Source: a virus
Reading direction: 5' to 3' (one strand)
DNA length: 24,560 nt
Virus record (IMG/VR): IMGVR_UViG_3300006108_000600
Location: 1-24,560 of that record
Shown piece after piece: positions 1-5,769 of this stretch. Position numbers and translations under genes: made by a program. The notes under the pieces are model-generated. The model ran no database searches. It saw only the letters and a program-made list of their open reading frames with translations, and was not told the origin of the DNA. Position 1 is the stretch's first letter; each line of letters begins with the position of its first letter.

Positions 1-1506
1 TTTAAGTTCTTTCTTTTTCTCAGGGTCTTTTTCATTTTCATAGGCCGCTTCGGCATCTAACATCTCCTTCTTATACTTCTTACGATCAGCAAACATCTTC
101 TCAACCATCTCTGGCATGAATCCTTGCTTGTCACGGCGATAGAACTGACCATTGGCAGTTAGACATACGTTATCATCCAAGAGAGAACTTGTGTCAATCT
201 TTCTGGCAAGTAAGGCATCCACACTAATACCAGAAGCAATGATAGAACGCATCCTGTCAGTATAGGCATCAGGTTCCACAATAGTCTCTGGGCTGATGTT
301 GCTGCCCATGATGACAGATGGGTACTCAGAATTAACGTCGAAACTTGCAACCCAATTATGAAAACCGATAATAGGATCCTTAACATAAGCACCAACATAA
401 GCAGCCTCCTTTTCATGCCGTTCAATAGGTGGTACAACCTTGTTCTGTGCCTTTAGATGATGGAAACAGATAACGTCCCACATACGGACTTGTGCGAATA
501 CGTCCTCAAAGTTACACTTGTTATCATAGGACAAAGTTAAGGCCAATTCAATCAACTTGTTCTTATCATCAATACGGTCAACAAGGTCAACGTCTTTGAT
601 ATTATAATCGATGAACTTTTGAAAGTCTTCTTTATAAAGATTGTGTAAAGAACCATACTCTTCATAGGATAATTTTCGCTCACCAAGTTCTTCATGACCA
701 ATATTATCCAACTTATAGGACTCTTGTGACTTACCGTTCTTAGCATATCTTTGGTAAAGGTCTAGTAAGTCTAGTGTTGCAATACCAAGGATTGAGTATG
801 ACTTGATCTTACGGTTCATACCGAGATCAACCATCTTATCGTTGATCACACCCCACGGAGATAGTTTCTTGGCCTCGTTCTCACCCATTAGTTTGCGAAT
901 ACGATTAACCAAGTATGGTATATCGAAGTTCTGGACGTTCCAGCCTGTGATTACATCTGGATATTCCGATTGCCACCAACCAAGAAACTTACGAATAAGA
1001 TCAAACTCATCCACACATTTGAAGTATGTCACATCATCACGGGTGTTGTTATACGCACCACAACCAAAGGTGGTGAACTGACCATCCATCTTGACCGTGA
1101 TAGCAGTCAAAGGACCAAGAGCATGTTCTGGTTCAGGGAATCCACCACCGTCAGGTTCACCAACCTCAATATCGATATTGGCCACTTTGATAAGGGACAT
1201 GTCCCAATCAACTGTGCCTTTGAACTCATCGGCAATAAAGCAATACTGATAACGAGTGTTGCCGTATACCTTAAAGTTCTCCACATTATCATACTGTGAA
1301 ACAAAATCACGGGCGTCACGGATCGTACCTGGTTTTACTTTGCCCAAGTATTCGCCATAGATTGTGGTGTATTTGGTCGGTGTGTTGGAAGGCACGAAAA
1401 GAGACGGATGATACTCGACTTTATGTCTCACCCGCCTCTCATTCTCAACGCCTCGGTATAGGATACGACCGCCCCATACCTCAACATTAGTATAAAATTT
1501 GTTCAT
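1..1506 (-). CDS. 43: DNA polymerase gp43, family B (N-terminal part)
   Basis: Replicative DNA polymerase of the T4 gp43 type, with 3'-5' exonuclease and polymerase activities. Translation from ATG at 1506 stays open for 502 codons to the window edge, so the palm, fingers and thumb (usual total about 850-900 aa) are missing. Visible motifs: Exo I with D112 and E114 (ANIDIEVG), Exo II with D195 (GWNVQNFDIPY), Exo III with Y301/D305 (YNIKDVD), and polymerase motif A near D390 followed by NISPETI, as in T4. The first base of the ATG is the last base of the upstream gene's TAA (TAATG), and no good Shine-Dalgarno is present, so translation is probably coupled. Oddity: motif A reads SEYPS where family B has SLYPS. 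Identity is certain from motif order and T4-like spacing. Confidence 0.97.
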   Translation of the reverse strand, partial: MNKFYTNVEVWGGRILYRGVENERRVRHKVEYHPSLFVPSNTPTKYTTIYGEYLGKVKPGTIRDARDFVSQYDNVENFKVYGNTRYQYCFIADEFKGTVDWDMSLIKVANIDIEVGEPDGGGFPEPEHALGPLTAITVKMDGQFTTFGCGAYNNTRDDVTYFKCVDEFDLIRKFLGWWQSEYPDVITGWNVQNFDIPYLVNRIRKLMGENEAKKLSPWGVINDKMVDLGMNRKIKSYSILGIATLDLLDLYQRYAKNGKSQESYKLDNIGHEELGERKLSYEEYGSLHNLYKEDFQKFIDYNIKDVDLVDRIDDKNKLIELALTLSYDNKCNFEDVFAQVRMWDVICFHHLKAQNKVVPPIERHEKEAAYVGAYVKDPIIGFHNWVASFDVNSEYPSVIMGSNISPETIVEPDAYTDRMRSIIASGISVDALLARKIDTSSLLDDNVCLTANGQFYRRDKQGFMPEMVEKMFADRKKYKKEMLDAEAAYENEKDPEKKKELK

Positions 1507-1811
1507 TAAGGAGTCAAAATCTTTGAGTTAGGAACAACAAGACCACCAAACATTCCGTTATATTGATTAACGAACTCATTGATAGGCTTGACCATATTTA
1601 TAACATGTTCGTGTTTAAATGTCAAGACCTTTTCATCTGTCCATTGTGTATAAGGTGCAAATCCTACAGAAGGATTGGAAGGATCTGCTTTGCTAGGAAC
1701 TACAACAATACGGATTGGATTTTCAATTTCAATCTCTTTGTCATCATCAGAAATAACTTTTCCAATAATTTCTTCACCTGTGATAAGGCGTAAAATCTGT
1801 AAGTTTGCCAT
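1506..1811 (-). CDS. Small conserved phage protein, possible Sm-like fold
   Basis: 101-aa protein directly upstream of gene 43, with TAATG overlaps at both ends (start at 1811 shared with the previous stop, stop at 1506 shared with the gp43 start). The N-terminus (ILRLITGEEIIGKV) resembles the first strands of Sm/LSm domains, where a L-x-x-G-x-x-x-x-G pattern starts the Sm1 motif. The rest is beta-rich with a conserved-looking PYTQWTDEK segment. T4 has the RNA-binding repressor RegA at this position, but here regA is 21 kb away. A role in RNA binding or in gp43 expression is only an inference from fold resemblance and position. No catalytic residues are recognisable. Confidence 0.8.
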   Translation of the reverse strand: MANLQILRLITGEEIIGKVISDDDKEIEIENPIRIVVVPSKADPSNPSVGFAPYTQWTDEKVLTFKHEHVINMVKPINEFVNQYNGMFGGLVVPNSKILTP

Positions 1812-2017
1812 TAGTCAACAATCTCCATTAGGTAGTCATAAACCCCAAGTGTGACCCACTTGAAAGGTGTAGTAGCGGCACGATTGCCGTATTCGTTAAT
1901 AAATGTATAAGAGTTGTCCTCATCGGCAATCTTACCAATACGTTCCCACTTTCCGTCATAGGCCCGCTGCTTGAATTCCGTCTCATAAATCGTCATATCT
2001 TTTTCATAGAATTGCAT
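1811..2017 (-). CDS. Hypothetical protein, 68 aa
   Basis: Unrecognised small protein. The reading frame is open up to 2059, but ATG at 2017 is preceded by GAGGAG with a 6-base spacer, so this start is preferred; it also removes the overlap with the upstream gene, which ends at 2028. The protein is mixed charged/aromatic, without a signal peptide or membrane segment, and ends in YDYLMEIVD. Its stop codon overlaps the next start by one base (TAATG). It belongs to the transcription unit leading into gene 43. No function can be assigned. Confidence 0.75.
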   Translation of the reverse strand: MQFYEKDMTIYETEFKQRAYDGKWERIGKIADEDNSYTFINEYGNRAATTPFKWVTLGVYDYLMEIVD

Positions 2018-2027
2018 GTCAATCTCC

Positions 2028-2654
2028 TCAGCTCCATAGGCCACGATAATACTTACCAAACAATCTTAATCCATTGTTTATTCTGTCATTATACTCTTTT
2101 ATACCATCTCTGTCAACCCAATAATCAGGATTAGTTTGTTTTATTTGAGGTTGCTGATAGTAGTTACCGTCATCATCTAACCAGGTATCTCCATAGATAG
2201 GTATTCCGTGAACAAACTGGTCTTCCCAGGAATCATCAGTTAGGTTTTCAAAGGCGAAGATCATTTCCTTCAACACCCATTCCCACTTGTAATGAATCCA
2301 TCTGTCATTGGTTTCATAATCGTCCGGACCTTTGCTAAAGGTGTGACGCATGTGTGAAGGAAGATCCTCATCATCAACCATGGTAGAACCGTGTTTGGTT
2401 TCTTTGAGTTGTTTGAGCATAGGAAGGATAATGAGTGCAAGTGTATTGTCCATACTCCAAGTATCATACTTGTCAATACGGACTTTTATATCACGGTCTT
2501 GTTTGGAGTAAAACCATTCACACAGATTACCAACCCAAGTATTGGCAAGAAACTCACCAACCTTGTCATGTGTATCTTCACTAACAAATGGGATTAGTTG
2601 TGCGATTTGATATGGACCCCACCAGGTTTTATACGGGCCTATTTTGACTTTCAT
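2028..2654 (-). CDS. Conserved phage protein, 208 aa, unknown function
   Basis: A soluble, tryptophan- and tyrosine-rich acidic protein starting MKVKIGPYKTWWGPYQIA. ATG at 2654 follows GAGGAG at 5 bases, a strong ribosome-binding site. The start lies inside the end of the Bfd-like gene (26-base overlap), suggesting coupled translation. The sequence recalls a hypothetical protein seen in many large tailed phages, with a conserved N-terminal GPY/WWGPYQI region and a middle section with aspartate-rich turns (DDDGNYYQQPQ). I see no known catalytic motif. Virion or early moron roles are both possible. Confidence 0.85.
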   Translation of the reverse strand: MKVKIGPYKTWWGPYQIAQLIPFVSEDTHDKVGEFLANTWVGNLCEWFYSKQDRDIKVRIDKYDTWSMDNTLALIILPMLKQLKETKHGSTMVDDEDLPSHMRHTFSKGPDDYETNDRWIHYKWEWVLKEMIFAFENLTDDSWEDQFVHGIPIYGDTWLDDDGNYYQQPQIKQTNPDYWVDRDGIKEYNDRINNGLRLFGKYYRGLWS

Positions 2655-2817
2655 AATGACTCCTCACAAGATCAATAATGTTGTTGGCGCAGGAACCACA
2701 CACAGGACCACAATCAAGGTCCTTTAGTATGGTTCCCACACTCGGTTTGGTTTCTCTGCCCTTGAGATATTCTTTCACTCTTTCATCAGTCAGGACATTA
2801 CAAGAGCAAATGATCAT
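2629..2817 (-). CDS. Bfd-like [2Fe-2S] protein (bacterioferritin-associated ferredoxin domain)
   Basis: 62-aa protein with the cysteine pattern of the BFD-like [2Fe-2S]-binding domain: C4-x-C6 at the start (MIICSCN) and C40-x-x-C43 (VCGSC), with an extra C36. This matches the ~64-aa length and spacing of bacterial Bfd (C4, C6, C38, C41 in E. coli). In bacteria Bfd binds bacterioferritin and passes electrons to the ferric core so that iron is released. In a phage it could mobilise host iron or serve as a small electron carrier; both are inference. It starts one base after the lipoprotein stop (TAA-C-ATG) and overlaps the next gene by 26 bases. No clear Shine-Dalgarno, so coupling is likely. 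Confidence 0.85.
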   Translation of the reverse strand: MIICSCNVLTDERVKEYLKGRETKPSVGTILKDLDCGPVCGSCANNIIDLVRSHYESQNRPV

Positions 2818-2818
2818 G

Positions 2819-3139
2819 TTACTTTACGTAACGTCCCTTGATTTCAATAACCTGGCCATTAATTGTAACAGTAGGAACAGCACTACGATAAGCAGATTTC
2901 TTTGAGATAGCATCACAAATTACTTGAGCGATCTGTGAACCTGTAGCAACTGCTGGATTAGCGGTGATGATTGAAGCAATTGTGGTTGCTGCTGGCAAGA
3001 ATCCACAAGCACTCTGAACAATAGCCTGAACATCAGCAATGGTTGTCACCACTGTTGGTGATGTAGTACCGGTTGAAGAACAACCAGCAACGGATAGACC
3101 GAGAAATCCTGCGGTCACTAGAGCAATAATCTTTTTCAT
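2819..3139 (-). CDS. Small lipoprotein, 106 aa
   Basis: Predicted exported lipoprotein. ATG at 3139 follows GAGG with a good spacer; the frame is open further upstream, but that part overlaps the preceding gene. The signal is typical: K2-K3, a hydrophobic core and the lipobox VAGC with lipidated C20. The mature part is Ala/Thr/Ile-rich, has two more cysteines (ACGF, QVICDA) that could form a disulfide, and ends in a short basic strand (GRYVK). Such proteins are frequent hypotheticals in phages of Rhizobiales. It directly follows the holin-like gene (7-base gap), so an outer-membrane spanin or other lysis/envelope role is possible, but its composition is not that of a proline-rich Rz1. Confidence 0.82.
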   Translation of the reverse strand: MKKIIALVTAGFLGLSVAGCSSTGTTSPTVVTTIADVQAIVQSACGFLPAATTIASIITANPAVATGSQIAQVICDAISKKSAYRSAVPTVTINGQVIEIKGRYVK

Positions 3140-3146
3140 AAAATCC

Positions 3147-3413
3147 TCATTTCTTCTTAGGTGTTGGTTTAGGTGTTGGTTTAACTGTTGATGGATTAGG
3201 TGCTGGCACTGGTTTTGGTGGATCTGTGTATAGTGCCTGTTGAACTGTGGTGGCCTGTGTGATGACACGCATAATTGCCATAAGAATAGCAGACGCGAGT
3301 GCTACCCAACCAGCCTTAGGATCATTTAGAAAACCATTCCAATCATATTGGGCAAGAACGCCAAATACTGCGATTAGTGTAGCAACAATGTATGTTTTAT
3401 AACCATTAAGCAT
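3147..3413 (-). CDS. Small two-helix membrane protein, holin-like
   Basis: 88-aa protein starting at ATG 3413 after AAGGAG at 7 bases. Two hydrophobic segments (about residues 7-22 and 32-52, the second ALASAILMAIMRVI) are separated by a short DWNGFLNDPKAG loop. They are followed by a charged/proline-rich tail made of P-x-P and KPTPK units ending in KKK. Two membrane spans, small size and a basic C-terminus fit class II holins and similar phage proteins. The next gene is a lipoprotein, which fits a lysis or envelope module, but no endolysin is nearby. The frame is open beyond the start, but that extension runs through the tRNA gene and is not coding. Confidence 0.8.
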   Translation of the reverse strand: MLNGYKTYIVATLIAVFGVLAQYDWNGFLNDPKAGWVALASAILMAIMRVITQATTVQQALYTDPPKPVPAPNPSTVKPTPKPTPKKK

Positions 3414-3448
3414 AATTATCTCCTTCATATAATGCCAAAGGGCACTGC

Positions 3449-3455
3449 TATTTAG
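3449..3455 (-). promoter_or_regulatory. Candidate late promoter (CTAAATA)
   Basis: CTAAATA on the minus strand, 36 bases upstream of the holin-like start and just downstream of the tRNA-like gene. It resembles the T4-group late promoter -10 element (TATAAATA in T4, close variants in cyanophages). A heptamer like this is expected a few times by chance in this AT-rich DNA, so position is the main support. Confidence 0.3.
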
Positions 3456-3461
3456 GATAAT

Positions 3462-3534
3462 TGGAGCGGAGAGTGGGAGTCGAACACCACATTCTGAGGG
3501 GGACCTCAGGTAATAACCATTATACGATCTCCGC
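3462..3534 (-). tRNA. tRNA-Gly-like gene (apparent CCC anticodon, aberrant anticodon arm)
   Basis: Acceptor stem GCGGAGA/TCTCCGC (7 bp), discriminator T and encoded CCA (3464-3462), D-arm beginning GTATAATGG, and T-loop TTCGACT are all present. G1-C72, C2-G71 and U73 are glycine-tRNA features, and T4 encodes a very similar tRNA-Gly. The anticodon arm (3494-3509) is a perfect 5-bp stem CTGAG/CTCAG, but its loop has six bases (GTCCCC) instead of seven; reading U33 from the only T gives anticodon CCC. The T-stem pairs only if one T is bulged. Total length with CCA is 73, short for a tRNA. It may be functional with an unusual fold, or degenerate. Confidence 0.6.
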
Positions 3535-3537
3535 ATT

Positions 3538-3612
3538 ATTGAGTGATACTGCCGACCTGCGTAACGCAGATCCCGGGATGAACATCCAAAATAGTAAACA
3601 GTATCACTCAAT
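3538..3612 (-). ncRNA. Branched structured RNA candidate next to the tRNA
   Basis: A 14-bp perfect inverted repeat (ATTGAGTGATACTG at 3538-3551, complement at 3599-3612) encloses two further hairpins: CTGCG/CGCAG around a 3-base loop (3557-3569) and GGAT/ATCC around 4 bases (3575-3586). Together these would fold into a closed three-way junction of about 75 nt, with only three bases between it and the tRNA-like gene. It carries no reading frame, T-loop or CCA, so it is not a tRNA. There is no U-run after the stem, so it is not an ordinary terminator. T4 also encodes small stable RNAs of unknown role (RNA C and D) in its tRNA cluster, which is the closest analogy. Confidence 0.55.
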
Positions 3613-3641
3613 TCTTGCACTTGTCTGGGCGACAAACCTAT

Positions 3642-3878
3642 TTATTGTATCTGGTAGATAGCAGTTCCACAAGAAGGCTTAATAACAGGACTTCTTTCCC
3701 ATGGACGCAACCAACCATAATGCCATGTTCCTCCTACACAATACATTCCACGGTGAACTGGCACCGACCAATCTCCTTGAAAAGGAGGATCTTGAACTGG
3801 ATTATAGTATGTACCGTAAGGATTGGCAATAGCTGCCGTAGAAAAAAGAGCAGCAACAATGATTAGGAACTTCCTCAT
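3642..3878 (-). CDS. Small exported protein, 78 aa
   Basis: Starts at ATG 3878, two bases after the end of the previous gene (TAA-T-ATG), so translation is probably coupled; no strong Shine-Dalgarno. Residues 1-18 form a Sec signal peptide (MRKFLIIVAALFSTAAIA, cleavage before NPYG). The mature part of about 60 aa is rich in Tyr, Trp, Pro and Gly (GTYYNPVQDPP, GTWHYGWLRPW) and has two cysteines, consistent with a disulfide in the periplasm. No known family is recognised. Together with the following exported and membrane proteins it suggests that this segment acts on the host envelope. Confidence 0.72.
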   Translation of the reverse strand: MRKFLIIVAALFSTAAIANPYGTYYNPVQDPPFQGDWSVPVHRGMYCVGGTWHYGWLRPWERSPVIKPSCGTAIYQIQ

Positions 3879-3879
3879 A

Positions 3880-4146
3880 TTAGAATACACCCAAGAACTT
3901 CTTACCGCGTGGCTCAATATCAACCTGGATATCACCACCATCGTTATCAACATCAACATCCATACCTGGAGGAGCAGTAACAACCAAACCGTGTGGTGTA
4001 AGTTGTGCAGCAGGTGCTAAAACACCCTTGCTCTTTGTTGCGCCAGGAACAGCGACCGTCTTGCCATTGTGTGTCTCATCCTGAAATGCGGATGCTGAAA
4101 CTGTAAGGCCGAGAACAATTGCTGCTGTTAGAAAAAACTTATTCAT
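3880..4146 (-). CDS. Small exported acidic protein, 88 aa
   Basis: ATG at 4146 follows AAAGGTGAT; a GTG three codons upstream is also possible but lies inside that ribosome-binding site. Residues 1-20 (MNKFFLTAAIVLGLTVSASA) are a clear signal peptide. The mature protein has a Pro/Ala middle and a repetitive acidic stretch (DVDVDNDGGDIQVD) that could bind divalent cations, then a basic GKKF. It overlaps no gene and is followed after one base by the next exported protein. Function unknown; a periplasmic location is likely. Confidence 0.72.
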   Translation of the reverse strand: MNKFFLTAAIVLGLTVSASAFQDETHNGKTVAVPGATKSKGVLAPAAQLTPHGLVVTAPPGMDVDVDNDGGDIQVDIEPRGKKFLGVF

Positions 4147-4159
4147 TACTATCACCTTT

Positions 4160-4417
4160 CTATGCTAAACCTGTGCCATCATGTTCAATGACATCAGGCA
4201 ATTTAATGGAACCGTCAGCATGACGTTCCTTCTTTTTGCGGTCAATACCGACAAAGTTATCTGGATGCTTTAGTATAAGAGCAAGAAACTTTACAAACTC
4301 TGCTAACTCTTCCTTGTTATACTTTGCACCAAGTTTTCCATCTTCCCTTAGATATGCTGTAAGTAAGCAGTAAGCCTCATTTACGGCAGGGTATGATACT
4401 TTTTCATCTACAACCAT
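4160..4417 (-). CDS. Hypothetical protein, 85 aa
   Basis: Soluble, helical, Lys/Glu-rich protein. ATG at 4417 is preceded by AGGA at 7 bases. Residues 10-50 look like an amphipathic helical hairpin (NEAYCLLTAYLRE, KEELAEFVKFLALILK) and the C-terminus is more polar (KKKERHADG). No signal peptide, no metal or nucleotide motif. It lies between two exported or Cys-rich small proteins in the same transcription unit. Not recognised. Confidence 0.72.
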   Translation of the reverse strand: MVVDEKVSYPAVNEAYCLLTAYLREDGKLGAKYNKEELAEFVKFLALILKHPDNFVGIDRKKKERHADGSIKLPDVIEHDGTGLA

Positions 4418-4425
4418 TTTCTATC

Positions 4426-4590
4426 CTAACATTTAAAATAAACGGTGGCGTCTTTCCACTCACCCATAATAGGGACCTGTGCTTGAGCCGATTTCAAATG
4501 ACAAACTTTAGGTTCAATCTTAACTTCGTGCTTTTCACATTCACCTGTATGAAGGCAAATAGAAATAACAGCGGCAACTAACTCTTTCAT
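4426..4590 (-). CDS. Small cysteine-rich protein, 54 aa, probably exported
   Basis: Short gene with ATG at 4590 and a strong AAGGAA Shine-Dalgarno. The N-terminus MKELVAAVISICLH is weakly signal-like; the remainder holds four more cysteines (GEC, VCH and C-terminal FKC among them) and a GEWKDATVYFKC end. The even spread of cysteines suggests disulfides in the periplasm. Small phage proteins with this C-terminal pattern occur in large phages, but I know of no function. It is separated from its downstream neighbour by eight bases. The ribosome-binding site and tight packing support coding despite the size. Confidence 0.65.
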   Translation of the reverse strand: MKELVAAVISICLHTGECEKHEVKIEPKVCHLKSAQAQVPIMGEWKDATVYFKC

Positions 4591-4600
4591 ATTACTTTCC

Positions 4601-4786
4601 TTATAATAAGAATAGTAAACCTACATAAAGAAGACCTACTATTACTCCGATTATAGTCGGCCAGAGAGGTTTACTCTCCTTGAGACTGGGAGACGGCTCG
4701 GTGATAGTATCGCTCAAAGATACTAAGTCTGTCCTCTTCCGAGTAGCAGTCGGGAATTGGATAACCTTTGACTTTTTCCCAGACAT
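4601..4786 (-). CDS. Tail-anchored small membrane protein, 61 aa
   Basis: Starts ATG 4786 after GGAG with a 10-base spacer. It has a basic N-terminus containing a VIQFP motif (KVIQFPTATRKR), often seen at the start of small phage and rhizobial proteins. A Ser/Pro linker follows, then one C-terminal membrane helix (about residues 42-61, PTIIGVIVGLLYVGLLFLL). It therefore looks like an inner-membrane protein with the N-terminus in the cytoplasm. It overlaps the next upstream frame by 116 bases on the same strand in another frame. Both frames look protein-like; this one has the clearer features. Confidence 0.6.
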   Translation of the reverse strand: MSGKKSKVIQFPTATRKRTDLVSLSDTITEPSPSLKESKPLWPTIIGVIVGLLYVGLLFLL

Positions 4787-4847
4787 ATTCAGCCATCTCC
4801 AATGTAAATTGTTTATCTTTATCCTCAGAGGATTGCGTAGAGTCCAA
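4671..4847 (-). CDS. Hypothetical acidic helical protein, about 58 aa, overlapping its neighbour
   Basis: Open frame overlapping the 3' end of the upstream membrane-protein gene (ends 4825) and the 5' part of the tail-anchored protein gene. No ATG start is well placed. TTG at 4847 has AGGAG at a 6-base distance, making it the best start, with another TTG at 4853. The protein is acidic and helical, with a compact region YVWEKVKGYPIPDCYSEEDR followed by an amphipathic helix. It may be a genuine overlapping gene or an open frame produced by its neighbours; codon statistics or homologues would decide. Confidence 0.45.
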   Translation of the reverse strand: MDSTQSSEDKDKQFTLEMAEYVWEKVKGYPIPDCYSEEDRLSIFERYYHRAVSQSQGE

Positions 4848-5046
4848 CGGCAACTCCTAAAGTAAATGGTATCATATTGCTGATTAGAACAACACCAAGA
4901 GCTGTAATAAACAATCCTGTCCGTGTCTCTTCCTGTTCATCTGTCTCTTCGTGTTCCACTACATTAGCATAAACCATACCCTTGATGAAGGTATTTACAA
5001 ATACGCTGATGGCGATAGAAGAGATTATTAGTAGTGCCAGAAACAT
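4825..5046 (-). CDS. Small two-span membrane protein, 73 aa
   Basis: ATG 5046 is immediately next to the previous stop (TGA then ATG) and has GGAGA five bases upstream. Two hydrophobic helices (about residues 2-25 and 45-70) flank an acidic cytoplasmic or periplasmic loop, EHEETDEQEETRTG. Not recognised as a known family. Its position among several other tiny membrane proteins suggests a shared role at the host inner membrane, which is inference only. Confidence 0.7.
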   Translation of the reverse strand: MFLALLIISSIAISVFVNTFIKGMVYANVVEHEETDEQEETRTGLFITALGVVLISNMIPFTLGVAVGLYAIL

Positions 5047-5238
5047 TCATTTCTCCTGTTTTATATTGTGATACCAGTTGGAACACACTCTCACTTGTTT
5101 ATCAGTTATCTCACCATTACATACCGGTCTAATATGTGGTATGAACCACCTACTATCGGCAATATCTAAAACTCCATACAGGAATAGAAAAATGATACCG
5201 AATACTAATGGATCGGAGTCGTGCCACTTTCGTAGCAT
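5047..5238 (-). CDS. Small membrane protein, 63 aa
   Basis: The frame is open up to TTG 5298, but ATG 5238 overlaps the stop of the upstream 33-aa gene as TGATG, a classic coupling arrangement, so this start is chosen. One membrane helix (PLVFGIIFLFLYGVL, about residues 10-25) precedes a soluble tail of about 38 aa with two cysteines (PVCNG, RVCSNWYH), which could pair if the tail is periplasmic. Unknown function. Confidence 0.62.
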   Translation of the reverse strand: MLRKWHDSDPLVFGIIFLFLYGVLDIADSRWFIPHIRPVCNGEITDKQVRVCSNWYHNIKQEK

Positions 5239-5339
5239 CAAAACCAACGCATGTAGATGACAACATGTTTCAGTATGACGACCGTAAGGCCCCAACAAAG
5301 AAACAAAGTTACTGCCAGTTTTATTCTTTCATCTAACAT
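5238..5339 (-). CDS. Very small membrane peptide, 33 aa
   Basis: ATG 5339 lies four bases after the stop of the upstream 45-aa gene and ends in TGATG shared with the next start. The peptide is one hydrophobic helix (LAVTLFLCWGLTVVIL) with a charged start (MLDERIK) and basic aromatic end (MRWF). No separate strong Shine-Dalgarno, so it depends on coupled translation. The precise junctions on both sides are the main evidence that this is a gene rather than chance. Confidence 0.5.
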   Translation of the reverse strand: MLDERIKLAVTLFLCWGLTVVILKHVVIYMRWF

Positions 5340-5343
5340 AGTT

Positions 5344-5481
5344 CTATTTAGTATAGCGTTCCTGCTTGATGGTCGTTTCCACATGTTGAGAGCGGACGGC
5401 CTCAAGGAACAGGATAAATGATAGTTGTCCGAGAATGATGAACCCGAACAACCAACATAGGATTACAGTAAGTTTTTTCAT
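5344..5481 (-). CDS. Small membrane protein, 45 aa
   Basis: ATG 5481 overlaps the previous stop as ATGA and has AAGGTGAAG upstream. Residues 2-26 form a hydrophobic helix after MKK (LTVILCWLFGFIILG) and the rest is a short polar tail (VRSQHVETTIKQERYTK). A non-cleaved signal anchor is the most likely topology. No family recognised. Ribosome-binding site, ATGA junction and membrane helix support coding. Confidence 0.6.
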   Translation of the reverse strand: MKKLTVILCWLFGFIILGQLSFILFLEAVRSQHVETTIKQERYTK

Positions 5482-5768
5482 TCTTCACCTTTATAGATAT
5501 ACATCTTCTTTCGTTCGTCAGAAAGTTCTATTAGATAGTCATTCTCTTTATCAAAGATTTCTAGATACTCTTCCTTGGATATTTCACGATAAGAAAAGAT
5601 ATCCTCACCAACATGGTTCTGGGCAAACTCGGTTAGTCCGTTCTCAAATCCAGTAGCATAGGCGGCCACATCATCAAGGGCATACTCAATCGGTTCGTCA
5701 TCTTTTACCGCTACGGCATACATATGACGAAAGGTGGCTACGGTTTCTACCAATACGATTTTAGGCAT
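5478..5768 (-). CDS. Conserved phage protein, 96 aa
   Basis: ATG 5768 with GGAG at 7 bases. Soluble, acidic. The first 20 residues (VLVETVATFRHMYAVAVKD) form a beta-hairpin type pattern seen in small phage proteins related to the DpnD/PcfM-like group. The middle is helical, followed by a REISKEEYLEIFD segment that is typical of the same proteins. I only suggest that relation and assign no function. It overlaps the next gene by four bases and follows the phosphoesterase with one base between. Confidence 0.78.
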   Translation of the reverse strand: MPKIVLVETVATFRHMYAVAVKDDEPIEYALDDVAAYATGFENGLTEFAQNHVGEDIFSYREISKEEYLEIFDKENDYLIELSDERKKMYIYKGEE

Positions 5769-5769
5769 T

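Noticed and set aside
1595-1602. Perfect T4 late-type TATAAATA on the minus strand
   Set aside because: It lies inside the Sm-like coding sequence, 90 bases before gene 43, which is not expected to have a late promoter; a chance match in AT-rich DNA is as likely.
3414-3635. N-terminal extension of the holin-like frame
   Set aside because: It would translate through the tRNA-like gene and structured RNA; ATG 3413 has a strong Shine-Dalgarno.
5345-5351. Another minus-strand CTAAATA
   Set aside because: It is part of the codons at the end of the 45-aa gene and only six bases from the next start, too close to act as its promoter.
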